Under the pieces are notes generated by a model, which made no database searches, was not told the origin of the DNA, and was given only the letters and a program-made list of their open reading frames with translations. The translations under genes and the position numbers were made by a program. From Pelagicoccus enzymogenes (GTDB lineage: Bacteria; Verrucomicrobiota; Verrucomicrobiia; Opitutales; Opitutaceae), in NCBI RefSeq assembly GCF_014803405.1, contig NZ_JACYFG010000038.1, positions 62,001-126,000 of the forward strand: DNA of 64,000 nucleotides. The letters are read 5' to 3'. Shown in pieces: positions 1 through 11,601 of this stretch. Within the stretch, counting starts at the first letter, position 1. Each line of letters starts with the position of its first letter.

Positions 1-2333
<2,333 letters not shown>

Positions 2334-2337
<4 letters not shown>

Positions 2338-3893
2338 AACCCTCCCTCTCCATTTTACTCGCCACCGCATTGCTCAGCGGCTGCGCTTCCGTCTCCCAAA
2401 CGCCTCCACTCGATCCTGTAAGCGTCACGCCAAGAGACGAGGACCGAAGCGTCACGCCCTACATCGAGTGGAACCCACGCCCTCTTGCCCGCTCCGGCGA
2501 CCAGCTAACCCTCTCCGTAGAAGAAGCCATCTTCACCGCTCTCGAGCGAAACCGCGAGCTGCGTATCCAAACCCTGGAGCCCGTCAAAGCAGGCGCTTTC
2601 GAGCTCATCGAACGCGGCCAGTTCCGCCCCGAGCTCTACGGCGTACTGCAGGCCGGCGAAGAGGAAGTCTCGGAAAATTCCCGAGCCACCGGCGAACAAT
2701 TCAGCGTTACTGGACGCGATGCTGGCGGCGAAATCGGCATCCGCCAGAGCCTCGCCACCGGCACCGACATCGAGTTGTCCATCGAGCAAGACCGCTCCAT
2801 TTCCAGCCGTACCCCCGAACAGCAAGAAGCCCGCCTCGGCCTCAGCGTCACCCAGTCCCTGCTGCGCGGCTTCGGTCCCGCCGTTAACCTCGCCTCCATA
2901 CGTCAGGCTCAACTGGATACGCTCGCCAGCCAATACGAACTTCGCGGATACACCGAAGCCTTCGTAGCAGAAGTCGAGTCCGCCTACTGGCAATACGTGC
3001 TCGCTCGCGAAGAAATCGCTATCTTCGAAAGCTCGCTCGAGTTGGCCCGCCGCGAACGCGACGAAATCGAGGGCCGCATCGAAGTCGGCGCCCTCTCCCA
3101 AACCGACGGCGCCCTCTCCCGCGGCGAAGTCGCCCGCCGCGAAAGCGCCCTCATCGACGCAAGGGCCTACCTGGACGAGCAACGCTTCCGCCTCGTCCGT
3201 CTGCTCAACGCCAACCTAGACGGCTCCCTCGACTTCCAAATCCTGGCCACCAGCCAACCGGACGTCGACCACGAGCCACTGCACGAAATCGAAGCCCGCA
3301 TCGAGCTCGCCCTCCAAAAACGGCCCGACCTCAACGAAGCCCGGCTCCGACTCGCCCAAGACCGCCTGCAAACCGCCGTCACCAAAAACGGACTACTGCC
3401 GCGACTCGACCTTTTCGTTACCCTCGGCAAAACCGGCTACGCGGATACCTTCCTCGACTCCTTCGAAAACATCCAAGAGGACAGCTACGACGTGACCGCC
3501 GGCCTGCGCTTCAACCAGTTTCTCGGCAACGCAGCGGCCCGCGGACGCGATATGCTAGCCCGGGCCAATCGAGCCCAAGCAGCCGACGCCGTGCTCAACC
3601 ACGAGCAAATCGTCCGTCTCGACGTGCGCCTCGCCGCCAACGAAGTCGAGCGGGCTCGCCAACAAATCGAAGCCACCGCCCAAATCCGCATCCACCTCGA
3701 GGAAACCGTACAAGGAGAGGTCGAACGCCTAGAAGTCGGCTCCACCACTGCCCTGCAAGTTGCCGAAGCCCGCCGCGACCTGCTCGCCAGCCGTATCCAA
3801 GAAGTGGAAGCGCTCATCTCCTATCGCCTCGCATTGATTGACCTTTACCTCGCTGAAGGCAGCCTACTCGAGCGACGCGGCATTTCCCTTTAA
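2334..3893 (+). CDS. TolC-like outer membrane efflux lipoprotein
   Basis: 519 residues. It begins with a lipoprotein signal peptide (LLATALLSGC), so the mature protein is probably acylated at Cys18. The rest is the long, Ala/Glu/Arg-rich helical pattern of two repeated outer membrane efflux protein (OEP) domains, as in OprM/TolC, which form the trimeric exit duct for RND pumps. The ATG at 2334 overlaps the stop of the RND permease by 4 nt, so the two are translationally coupled and should work together; the adaptor is presumably upstream of the window. A much longer open frame begins at 798, but it runs through the permease gene in another frame and is discarded in favour of the signal-peptide start. 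Confidence 0.92.
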
Positions 3894-3938
3894 ACCCCGC
3901 GTCCTCTTCATTAACCCGTCCTAAACCCCATCACCACC

Positions 3939-4928
3939 ATGCCCCACAAGCTCCTCCGCAGCTCATTGCTCCCCCTCGCAACCTCATTCCTCTTGCTGCT
4001 CTCCTCCTGCGCCGACAGCGAGAAAAGCTTCGTAAGCATCGTCGACCAAGACGGACGCTACGACTTCGCCACCTCGGACGGCAAAACGCTGCTCAGCTAC
4101 CAACACGCCGTCTACCCCGCCCCCGAAGGCGTCGATCCCGCCTTCGCCCGCAGCGGCTTTATCCATCCCGTGAATACGCTCGCCGGACAACTGCTCACTC
4201 GCATCCAGCCCGACGATCACTACCACCACTACGGAATTTGGAACCCCTGGACCCACACCTCTTTCCGAGGCAAGGAAGTCGACTTCTGGAACTTGAAGAA
4301 GAAACAAGGCACCGTCCGCTTCGCCGGACTCGAACAGCTCAGCCAAGGCCCAGAGTTCGCCGCCATCACCGTCTTGCACGAACACGTCGCCTTCAACGAG
4401 GACGGGAGCGAAACCATCGCCCTGCTGGAAAACCAACGCATCCAAGTGAGCGCCTCCGAGCGCCCAGACCGCTACTACCTGGACATCAGCAGCAGCTACC
4501 AGTGCGGAACCGACGAGCCCTTCACCATCGTGGAATACCGCTACGGCGGGATGTGCTGGCGCGGCCCCGCTTCCTGGAACCACGAAAACAGCAGCATCCT
4601 CACCTCCGAAGGCATCACTCGCGAAGGCGCCGACGGCAGCCGGGCCCGCTGGGTTCTCGGCCAAGGACCGCTCGACGGCAAAACCGCCGGCATCGCCATT
4701 CTGTCCCATCCTAGCAACTACAATTCCCCCACTCCCTTGCGCGTCTGGGAAAAGGCCAACCACTACGGCGAAACCTTCATCAACATGGCTCCCACCAAAA
4801 CCCAAGATTGGCGGATGGAACCTGGAGAAACCTACACCTTGCGCTACCGCATGATCGTCTATTCGGGCGAAATCACCGCAGCGGCGATCGACGCGGAGTG
4901 GGAAACCTTCGCCTCCGAGGCCCCCTAG
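3939..4928 (+). CDS. DUF6807 (PmoA-like) family lipoprotein
   Basis: 329 residues with an N-terminal signal peptide ending in a lipobox-like LLLLLSSC, so it is exported and likely anchored in a membrane. The body matches what I recall of the DUF6807/PmoA family: FIHPVNTLAGQ, DDHYHHYGIWNPW, DFWN and a conserved SWNHENS / NYNSPTPLRVW pattern, giving a beta-rich fold with conserved His and Asp residues. The family is common in Verrucomicrobiota, Planctomycetota and Bacteroidota, often near sugar-related genes; its activity is not established. It lies 45 nt after the efflux operon and could be cotranscribed, but no functional link is evident. Confidence 0.8.
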   Translation: MPHKLLRSSLLPLATSFLLLLSSCADSEKSFVSIVDQDGRYDFATSDGKTLLSYQHAVYPAPEGVDPAFARSGFIHPVNTLAGQLLTRIQPDDHYHHYGIWNPWTHTSFRGKEVDFWNLKKKQGTVRFAGLEQLSQGPEFAAITVLHEHVAFNEDGSETIALLENQRIQVSASERPDRYYLDISSSYQCGTDEPFTIVEYRYGGMCWRGPASWNHENSSILTSEGITREGADGSRARWVLGQGPLDGKTAGIAILSHPSNYNSPTPLRVWEKANHYGETFINMAPTKTQDWRMEPGETYTLRYRMIVYSGEITAAAIDAEWETFASEAP

Positions 4929-5051
4929 AGCCAGCGAGAGCAAGCGCTGAGGCAAAAAACCCAGCGCATAAGCCTTTCTTCGCTATCGACTTGAACCTGC
5001 GAGTCCCTAAAAAGAAAGCCTAACTCTTGCTCTAGCTCGCTGACTCTTTCG

Positions 5052-5612
5052 ATGAACCTCTTTCCGCGTGGAATAAAGGCCGCCTGCATTTTCGCTTGCC
5101 TCATCACAGGCTTGCTCGGGTCGCGAACCCATGCGGAGCCGATCGAGCAAGATACCGTGGAGGCCGCCATGACACTCCAGCTGCTCGGCTTCACCGAATG
5201 GCCGGACTCCGGCGATAGAGACGACCAGGCCCCTCGAACCATCGGGATCATGAACTCCAGCGCCAGCTACCTCGCCTTCGAGGCCTTGCTCAACGATCCG
5301 CGATTCAAGGGCCGTTTCGTCATCGTCCCCGTCAACGGCCAAACCCCAAACGAGGAGCTCTTCCGCTGCGACGTCCTATTCTTCAGCGACCCCGACCCCA
5401 TCGAAATCCCTCGCCTGCTCAAACGAATCGAAAAGCGCCCCATCGTCCTGATCGGCACCTTCGAGGGATTCCTCGAACAAGGCGGACTCGTTAACCTCGT
5501 CAAGAAACAGCGACGCCTCGGATTCGAGGTCCACTTGGACAACTCGAAACGCCACGGCATCGAATTCCGCGCCAAGCTCCTGCGACTCGCCAGCAGGATC
5601 GTGCAAGAATGA
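5052..5612 (+). CDS. YfiR/DUF4154 family periplasmic protein
   Basis: 186 residues. A signal peptide (about residues 1-28, ending near THA) precedes a DUF4154/YfiR domain. Family hallmarks seen are the C-terminal GGLVNLVKKQRRLGFEVHLD stretch followed by GIEFRAKLLRLA, equivalent to the family's GG-I-F-N-x-A...SSKLLRLA ending. In Pseudomonas, YfiR is a periplasmic repressor of a membrane diguanylate cyclase; in many other bacteria the gene precedes a CHASE8 sensor kinase. That arrangement holds here: the stop overlaps the start of the next gene (ATGA at 5609). I infer that it gates the downstream kinase from the periplasm. There is no diguanylate cyclase in this operon. Confidence 0.85.
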   Translation: MNLFPRGIKAACIFACLITGLLGSRTHAEPIEQDTVEAAMTLQLLGFTEWPDSGDRDDQAPRTIGIMNSSASYLAFEALLNDPRFKGRFVIVPVNGQTPNEELFRCDVLFFSDPDPIEIPRLLKRIEKRPIVLIGTFEGFLEQGGLVNLVKKQRRLGFEVHLDNSKRHGIEFRAKLLRLASRIVQE

Positions 5613-7522
5613 GCTCCCCCGAATCAGGCAACGTTAGCCCGCTGTTCCGCTACTACCAAAGCCTCTCCATCCGCAAGAAGCTGGTGGCGCTCATCTCCGC
5701 GGTCGCAGGATTCGTCACCATCGCATCCATGCTCACCTCCTTCGTCATCGAGCTGACCTCCTTCCGCATGCGCCTGCTCGAGGAGTACGAAAGGACCGCC
5801 CGCATGACCGCGAGCAACTTGGAGACATCCATCAGCTTCCGCGACGAGTACGACGCCCACGACATGATCTCCGTCCTCTCCCAGAGAGAGCAGATCGTTT
5901 GCGCCGTCGTATACCTGACCGATGGATCCGTGCTCGCCCAGTTCCAGCGACAGGACAGCAACGAGAAACCCACCAGCCTCGTCTCTATGGAGGAGGATAC
6001 GCGGATCTCCGGAAACTACATCACCGTCAACCAACCCATCTCCCCCAAGGGAACCTTGGACGGCTACCTCGTTTTCAAGGCGGAACTCGGCGAACTGAAA
6101 GACTTCATCTTCGCCCGCTGCCTGATCTTCTTTTCCCTCATCGTCGCCTCCCTCGGAACTGCCATCATCCTCGCGAAACAGCTGGGCAGCCACGTCTCGA
6201 AGCCCATCATCGAACTCGCGAACACCGCCGAGCGCATTACCAAAGACCACGACTTCTCCACCCGCCAACCACGCCTGAGCGAAGACGAAACCGGACAGCT
6301 AGTCGACGCCTTCAACGAAATGATGGCGGAAATCGAAAACCGCTCCGACGAGCTCGTGCAGGCTCGCGACAAGGCCGAGGCCTCCAGCAAAGCGAAAGAC
6401 GACTTCCTCTCCGTCATCAGCCACGAGCTGCGCACACCGCTAAATCCAATTATTGGATACGTTGAAATCTTGCTCCGCAAAGCGAAAGAAGCGGAAGACC
6501 GCAAGCAACTGGGCCTAGTGCGCCAGTACGCCGAGCACCTACAAAGCCTCATCGACCGGGTCATCGACTACAGCCGCTTCGAGCGCGGCGCCGTCAGCCT
6601 TAACCTCGACCCCGTCAACTACCAGCGCCTCTGCCAAAACGTGGTAAACCTCATGCAGCAGCAAGCGGACGAGAAAGGCATCGCCCTAAGCTACTCCCAC
6701 ACCTTCGAAAACGAGGAGATCCAGAAATACACAACGATCTCCACCGATAGGGTTAAGCTGCAGCAGGTCCTGCTCAACCTCGTGGCCAACGCCCTTAAGT
6801 TTACGAACAACGGTAGCATAGAAATCCGCAGCCACTTGCGACCCTGCGACCAGCAACAAGCATGCCTGCGTATCGAAGTTCAGGATACTGGAATCGGCAT
6901 CGATGAAGCGAACCGAGAACATGTTTTCCGCCCCTTCTCGCAAATCGACGTCAGCCTCACCCGACAGTACAGTGGAATGGGCCTCGGGCTCGCGATCACG
7001 CAAAAGATCGTCAACGCAATGGGTGGCCGAATCGACTTCGAGAGCAAACAGTCGGTGGGCTCCACCTTCTGGCTGGAAATTCCCGTGACCTTCACCGAGG
7101 GCAACGAGCCAGATCCGGAGTCCGCAGAGGGGCTCAAGACCATCGACTCCAAGCAATCCTGCAAAGTGCTCCTCGTGGACGACCAAGCGGTGAACCTCGA
7201 ACTCGGCGAATTCATGCTCAGCAACAGCGGTCACCAGGTCACCTGCGCCCGCAGCGGAGAGGAAGCCATCGAACTGGCCCGAAAGCAGCGATTCGACCTG
7301 ATCATTCTCGACATCAAAATGCCCAAGATGAACGGCTACGAAACCGCTCGAGCCTTGCGCAAGCAAGAGCCAGCAGGACAACGTACCCCCATCATCGCCA
7401 TGACCGCCCACGTCAACTCGCGCGGCATCGAGCAATGCACCGAGGCGGGAATGGACGACTCCCTGCCCAAGCCATTCAACACAGATCGACTCAACGAAAT
7501 CATCCGCAAGTGGCTCGCTTAG
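5609..7522 (+). CDS. CHASE8-like sensor hybrid histidine kinase with C-terminal receiver
   Basis: 637 residues. Order: cytoplasmic start, TM (about 28-50), a periplasmic CHASE8-like region (about 50-165, with SFRDEYDAHDMISVLSQ), a second TM (about 170-190), HAMP, HisKA with phospho-acceptor His in SVISHELRTPLNPI, HATPase_c (NLVANALKFT, DTGIGI, GMGLGLAI), and a receiver domain with phospho-acceptor Asp in LIILDIKMPKMNGYE. A membrane-bound sensor that can pass phosphate internally. It is translationally coupled to the YfiR-like gene, which probably supplies the periplasmic input. No dedicated output gene lies in the operon, so the receiver may signal through a distant phosphotransfer protein. 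Confidence 0.9.
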   Translation: MSSPESGNVSPLFRYYQSLSIRKKLVALISAVAGFVTIASMLTSFVIELTSFRMRLLEEYERTARMTASNLETSISFRDEYDAHDMISVLSQREQIVCAVVYLTDGSVLAQFQRQDSNEKPTSLVSMEEDTRISGNYITVNQPISPKGTLDGYLVFKAELGELKDFIFARCLIFFSLIVASLGTAIILAKQLGSHVSKPIIELANTAERITKDHDFSTRQPRLSEDETGQLVDAFNEMMAEIENRSDELVQARDKAEASSKAKDDFLSVISHELRTPLNPIIGYVEILLRKAKEAEDRKQLGLVRQYAEHLQSLIDRVIDYSRFERGAVSLNLDPVNYQRLCQNVVNLMQQQADEKGIALSYSHTFENEEIQKYTTISTDRVKLQQVLLNLVANALKFTNNGSIEIRSHLRPCDQQQACLRIEVQDTGIGIDEANREHVFRPFSQIDVSLTRQYSGMGLGLAITQKIVNAMGGRIDFESKQSVGSTFWLEIPVTFTEGNEPDPESAEGLKTIDSKQSCKVLLVDDQAVNLELGEFMLSNSGHQVTCARSGEEAIELARKQRFDLIILDIKMPKMNGYETARALRKQEPAGQRTPIIAMTAHVNSRGIEQCTEAGMDDSLPKPFNTDRLNEIIRKWLA

Positions 7523-7685
7523 GCAGCGCTTTTCTTCTCAGACGCCGCCGCAAAAGCGCTCCCCATTTCATCGGTACCCTCATCAAAACGGCCGTCCGCG
7601 GGTAGGGAGCATGCGACACTCGCGCCTTGCGAGGACACGCGCTTGTCACGCGCCACCCAGCGTCACCCAAAAACGAAAGGAGCCC
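7523..7685. other. Gap between convergent genes with a 9-bp inverted repeat
   Basis: This gap separates two convergent genes. AGCGCTTTT at 7525-7533 is mirrored by AAAAGCGCT at 7552-7560, a possible bidirectional transcription stop, although no clear T-run follows on either strand. The rest contains GC-rich intergenic sequence, including GCTTGTCACGCG, which recurs with one change near 52890. No ORF is supported. Confidence 0.35.
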
Positions 7686-9788
7686 CTAAAAGCGTATCCC
7701 AGCCTTAATCGTCAACCCACGCCCCGGACCGATATGCCCTCGGTTTAGCAACAGCCCGTTGATCGGATTGCTCGGGTAACGAATCTCCGTGTCGAAGACA
7801 TTGTTGAGGTGGAAATTCAAATAGAGTTTTTCCCAAACCTGCTCCCAACGAAGGTTGAAATCCATCACCACGTAGCTGTCTACCGGATCGCCAAAGTAGC
7901 CATCTTCGAACATCGGGGTCGCCTCTTCATCCACGTTGTAGAAAGACAGCATGTCATCCACATAGCGGCCGAGGACAGCAGCCGAGAAGTCGCCGCGCTT
8001 GTAGGACAGCTTGGCATGGCCGAGAAAATCCGGGGAGTAGCTCAAACGCCCCTCTGGAGTCTCCATCGACTCGGAGTGCTGCATCGTCACACCAAACTCG
8101 GCCCGCAGCCCCTCGGAAAAATCCTTGATCAACAAGACTTCCACCCCATCTGTATCCACTTTTCCACCACGCAGCAGGTCGGTATCGACCAAGCCCGACG
8201 GCTCGATTTCCAAGGCTTCGATCAGGAGATCGCTCAGCGAGTTGTGGAAGAGGCTGGCGCTGAGGTGGAGATTCTCCGAGGACCAGCTGTAGTTGATCTC
8301 GCTGGTGCGCGAGCGCTCGGACTCGAAACTCGGGTCGCTGAAATTCGGAATCTTCGTTGCGTCGCCAACCATAAACTTGAGCACTTGGGACTCGCTCGGC
8401 TGGTAGATGAGCGACACGCGCGGCGTACCGTTTTCAAAACCGCCCTTCGCGCCGCTTGGCAAAGGCGTTCCGGTGTCCACCGGCTCGTTGATGTAAACGA
8501 AGCGATCGAATCCGCTCATTTTCTCGATGCGGTACCCTGCCACCAAACTCCACGGCTCGCTCAACTGGTAGCTCACCTGCCCAAAGAGCGATCGGATATC
8601 CCGATCGTCGACCACCACCGATTCGTGAAGCAAACCCACCGCCGGCACGTGCGTGTACTCGTAGAAATTCTGCATCCGCTGCAGGTTCACCCCTCCCAGG
8701 ATGCGCAAGTCGTCGGAGGGCGAGTAGGTGAGCAAGGACTCCAGCTCCCAGTTGTCGAAGTCACGCGTGTTGACGCCCACGAAACCGGGAAACAGCGCGT
8801 CGTAGTTTTCCGCGCTGTAGAAAGAGGTATAGGTCAGGCGCGTATCCAAGCTGAAGGCGTCCCCCAGCGGCACATCCACGCCCGCCGATATGCGGGCTTC
8901 CTCGCTAGAGCGACGGTTTCCCTCGTCCACCGCAGGCAAGCCAGAATAAGACTCCACCTCCGCATCGTTCAGGCCTAGCTCGAAGTAGAATTGTTTCCAA
9001 GCCGCGGAGAGCTGGAAGTACTCAGACCGCTGCTCCAGACGCCCCGCCAAGGAGGTATTGTCCGGAGTCACCCCGTAACTGGAAAGCCAATCCCTGCGAT
9101 CCTCCCCCACCAGCTCCAGGAGGTCATGATCGTAGCCGTCGGTCTCCGAATAGCCCGCATTAACGATCACATGGTGGTCCTCGCCAAACTCAGACCAACG
9201 CCCCGCCGCCCGAGTCGTGCCGCGGGCTCCATAGGAAACGCTGAACTGGTCGTCGCTGTAAGATCCGTTGGTAATGATATTGATGGCTCCGAAAAAGGCT
9301 CCGTTGCCATAGATCACGCTGTTCGGACCTCGCGAGACCTCGATCCGGTCGATCGCCTCCACCGGCACTCCCAAGCCTTCCATGCGAGTCGCGAACAAAT
9401 CCTGCCGCATCTGCGGCACGCCGTTCACCAGAATCGCCACGCTGCTGTTTTGCATGCGCCCATTCCAGTAACCTCGGATGCCGAAATTGCCGCTTACCCC
9501 CGTATAGTTGTCGATGTTGTAGAAACCGGGGACGTTCTCGAACACCTCCGTCAAAGTCGTGTACCCGAAGGTTTCGATGTCCTCCCGGCCTATCAGGTAA
9601 ACGCTGGCAGGCGTATCCCGAATCGCCTCCGGGACCTTGCCCGGGGTCGTGACCTCCACCTTCATCAACTCGTCCAACGAAAGCGAAGCCACGTCCAAGC
9701 CCTCTCCCCAAAGCAAGCCGCTTCCGCTCAAGCCCAAGAGAGCGACGAGCCGCATCTTCGAAAACGTGCTTGGAGAGCTGACAATCAT
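7686..9788 (-). CDS. TonB-dependent outer membrane receptor
   Basis: 700 residues from the Met at 9788; a better signal-peptide start may be the Met at 9755 (MRLVALLGLSGSGLLWG). After the signal peptide comes SLDELMKVEVTTPGK, the N-terminal box typical of receptors encoded with DUF4154/YfiR proteins, then a plug domain (TPASVYLIGREDIETFGY, SRGPNSVIYGNGAFFGAINIIT) and a beta-barrel ending in GLTIKAGIRF with the expected terminal Phe. It imports a ligand across the outer membrane using TonB energy; the ligand is not evident. It lies convergent to the YfiR-kinase pair, and relatives are often encoded beside such pairs, so a regulatory link is plausible. I saw no cobalamin riboswitch upstream. 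Confidence 0.9.
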   Translation of the reverse strand: MIVSSPSTFSKMRLVALLGLSGSGLLWGEGLDVASLSLDELMKVEVTTPGKVPEAIRDTPASVYLIGREDIETFGYTTLTEVFENVPGFYNIDNYTGVSGNFGIRGYWNGRMQNSSVAILVNGVPQMRQDLFATRMEGLGVPVEAIDRIEVSRGPNSVIYGNGAFFGAINIITNGSYSDDQFSVSYGARGTTRAAGRWSEFGEDHHVIVNAGYSETDGYDHDLLELVGEDRRDWLSSYGVTPDNTSLAGRLEQRSEYFQLSAAWKQFYFELGLNDAEVESYSGLPAVDEGNRRSSEEARISAGVDVPLGDAFSLDTRLTYTSFYSAENYDALFPGFVGVNTRDFDNWELESLLTYSPSDDLRILGGVNLQRMQNFYEYTHVPAVGLLHESVVVDDRDIRSLFGQVSYQLSEPWSLVAGYRIEKMSGFDRFVYINEPVDTGTPLPSGAKGGFENGTPRVSLIYQPSESQVLKFMVGDATKIPNFSDPSFESERSRTSEINYSWSSENLHLSASLFHNSLSDLLIEALEIEPSGLVDTDLLRGGKVDTDGVEVLLIKDFSEGLRAEFGVTMQHSESMETPEGRLSYSPDFLGHAKLSYKRGDFSAAVLGRYVDDMLSFYNVDEEATPMFEDGYFGDPVDSYVVMDFNLRWEQVWEKLYLNFHLNNVFDTEIRYPSNPINGLLLNRGHIGPGRGLTIKAGIRF

Positions 9789-10122
9789 TCAGGAATGGAA
9801 GGGAGGATCGTGTAAGAGAAACGGCGAAACAACATCAGAACCAAAGCTGAAACCTTTTCAAGACCCAGCTACGATCCTGCAGTTGATGACTAAGTATCAG
9901 ACGCGCCCGCGTCCAATGTTAACGCGCAGGAAACGCCTCCGACGGCCTTCGCCACCCGCACAAGCCTAGCCACTAACCAAAAATTGCAACCTAATTAAGT
10001 ATAAACCCTCAGTTTTTATCCCAGAATTCGCCTCAGCTCGCCCTCCGGAAAACTCGACAGGCCAAGCCGCCTCGCCTATGCAAGGAGGCTGAGCTTTCTC
10101 CTAAATCCAACCCAAGACTGAA
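9789..10122. other. Divergent intergenic region, no gene seen
   Basis: 334 bp between the divergent TonB receptor and hydrolase genes; it must hold both promoters. An AT-richer stretch lies around 9978-10020. I looked for a cobalamin or TPP riboswitch and a Fur-like box on the receptor side and found nothing convincing. No ORF is supported. Confidence 0.4.
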
Positions 10123-11565
10123 ATGCTACCCATCGTCCTCATCCACGGCTACTCCTCCGAAGGTTCCGACAACACCGCCCAAGACATCTACGGTACCTTG
10201 CCGGCAGACCTCCGCGAGGAGTTCGGGGCGGAAACCCTCGACATCAACCTCTCCCGCTGGATCTCCCTCAGCGACGGGGTCGCCTTGGACGATGTCAGCT
10301 TCGCCATGGAACGCGCCCTCGCAGCCCACGCCGACACCCTGTCGGATGGCTTCCACGTCGTCATCCACAGCACCGGAGCCCTCGTGGTCAGAAACTGGAT
10401 CAAGCGCTTCAGCCCCAAGCCCTGCCCCATCCAAAACCTCGTCCACCTCGCCGGAGCCAACTTCGGCAGCGGACTCGCCCACATCGGCCGCGGACAGCTC
10501 GCCCGCTGGGCCCGTTTCTTCCAAGGCACCGGACGCGGCGTCAAAGTCCTCGACGAGCTTGAATTCGGAGCGACCAAGACCCTCGACCTGCACAGCCACT
10601 TCACCGAAACTGGCAACGACATGTACAAGGACTACCAAGTCCAGGAATACTGCATCATCGGCTCCCAGACCCTCTCCGCCATGCGACACATCCCCGTGCG
10701 CTACATCAAGGAAGACTCCTCCGACAACACCGTACGCACCTCCGCCGGAAACCTGAACTACAACTTCCTGCGCGTCTCCCCAACCGACGCCGCCTACTCC
10801 CTCAGCGTCGACGATCTCCAATCCCTCATCCAGCAACGGCAAGACGACGAGATCCTCGACACCAGCGACATCTACCGCTTCGACCTGAGCGACGTCGCCT
10901 CCGAACGCCAAGCCGTCCCCTTCGCCATCGCCTACGAAACCGCCCACTTCGGCGACGAGATCGGCATCGTCACCGGCTCCGAAAACCGCGACCAAATCGT
11001 CCCCCTCGTCAAACGCGCCATCGCCACACCGTATTCCCAAACCAACTACGCAGCAGCCGTACTCGCCTTCGAGGCAGCCCGGCAGAAGACCTTCCAGCGA
11101 GCCGCCAAGCTTCGCTCCAGCCCGCTCGAGTGGAACAAGCAAAGCCAGTACGAAGGGCACGCCCAACTCATCTTCCGCCTGCGAGACCAGTTCGGCGCCC
11201 CCGTCGAAGATTTCGACATCACCATCAAGTCCACTCCGCAAAATACCTCCAAGAACAAGCTGGAGCACATGATCGAGGACAAGCACCTCAACAAGAAAAC
11301 CAAAGGCATCATCACCTTCTACCTGCGCACCCAGAGCTTCAACAAGCGCTCCAAGAAATGGAACGAGCTGCTCGACAAAGTTACCACCGTGCACCTCGAA
11401 ATCACCGCTCACGAAGACAAGTCAGACGACATCGCCTTCGCGCCGCTCAGCATCAAGCTCACCCCGAGCAAGATCCAAGCCCTCATCCAAAGCTTCCGCA
11501 CCACCATCGTGGACGTCACCCTCCTGCGCCTCCCCACCACCAAGGTCTTCGAGCTCAGCAAGTAG
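10123..11565 (+). CDS. Alpha/beta-hydrolase (lipase/esterase-like) with C-terminal beta-rich domain
   Basis: 480 residues, no signal peptide. The N-terminal half is an alpha/beta hydrolase: VLIHGYSS at residues 4-11 gives the oxyanion loop, and HVVIHSTGALVVRNW carries the nucleophile Ser83. The elbow is I-H-S-T-G, so the usual first Gly of GxSxG is Ile, a tolerated but uncommon change. The N-terminal fold resembles lipase or PGAP1/phospholipase-like proteins. Residues from about 330 look like a separate beta-rich domain with many Lys/Thr, of unknown role. The gene stands alone, diverging from the TonB receptor and converging on the ADOP permease. Hydrolase assignment is firm; substrate is unknown. 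Confidence 0.75.
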   Translation: MLPIVLIHGYSSEGSDNTAQDIYGTLPADLREEFGAETLDINLSRWISLSDGVALDDVSFAMERALAAHADTLSDGFHVVIHSTGALVVRNWIKRFSPKPCPIQNLVHLAGANFGSGLAHIGRGQLARWARFFQGTGRGVKVLDELEFGATKTLDLHSHFTETGNDMYKDYQVQEYCIIGSQTLSAMRHIPVRYIKEDSSDNTVRTSAGNLNYNFLRVSPTDAAYSLSVDDLQSLIQQRQDDEILDTSDIYRFDLSDVASERQAVPFAIAYETAHFGDEIGIVTGSENRDQIVPLVKRAIATPYSQTNYAAAVLAFEAARQKTFQRAAKLRSSPLEWNKQSQYEGHAQLIFRLRDQFGAPVEDFDITIKSTPQNTSKNKLEHMIEDKHLNKKTKGIITFYLRTQSFNKRSKKWNELLDKVTTVHLEITAHEDKSDDIAFAPLSIKLTPSKIQALIQSFRTTIVDVTLLRLPTTKVFELSK

Positions 11566-11601
11566 AGCCTCGAAAAGTGTGAGCCGCAGGCGACAAATCC
11601 C

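Noticed and set aside
9789-10122. Riboswitch upstream of the TonB receptor
   Set aside because: No cobalamin, TPP or other recognisable conserved core on the minus strand.
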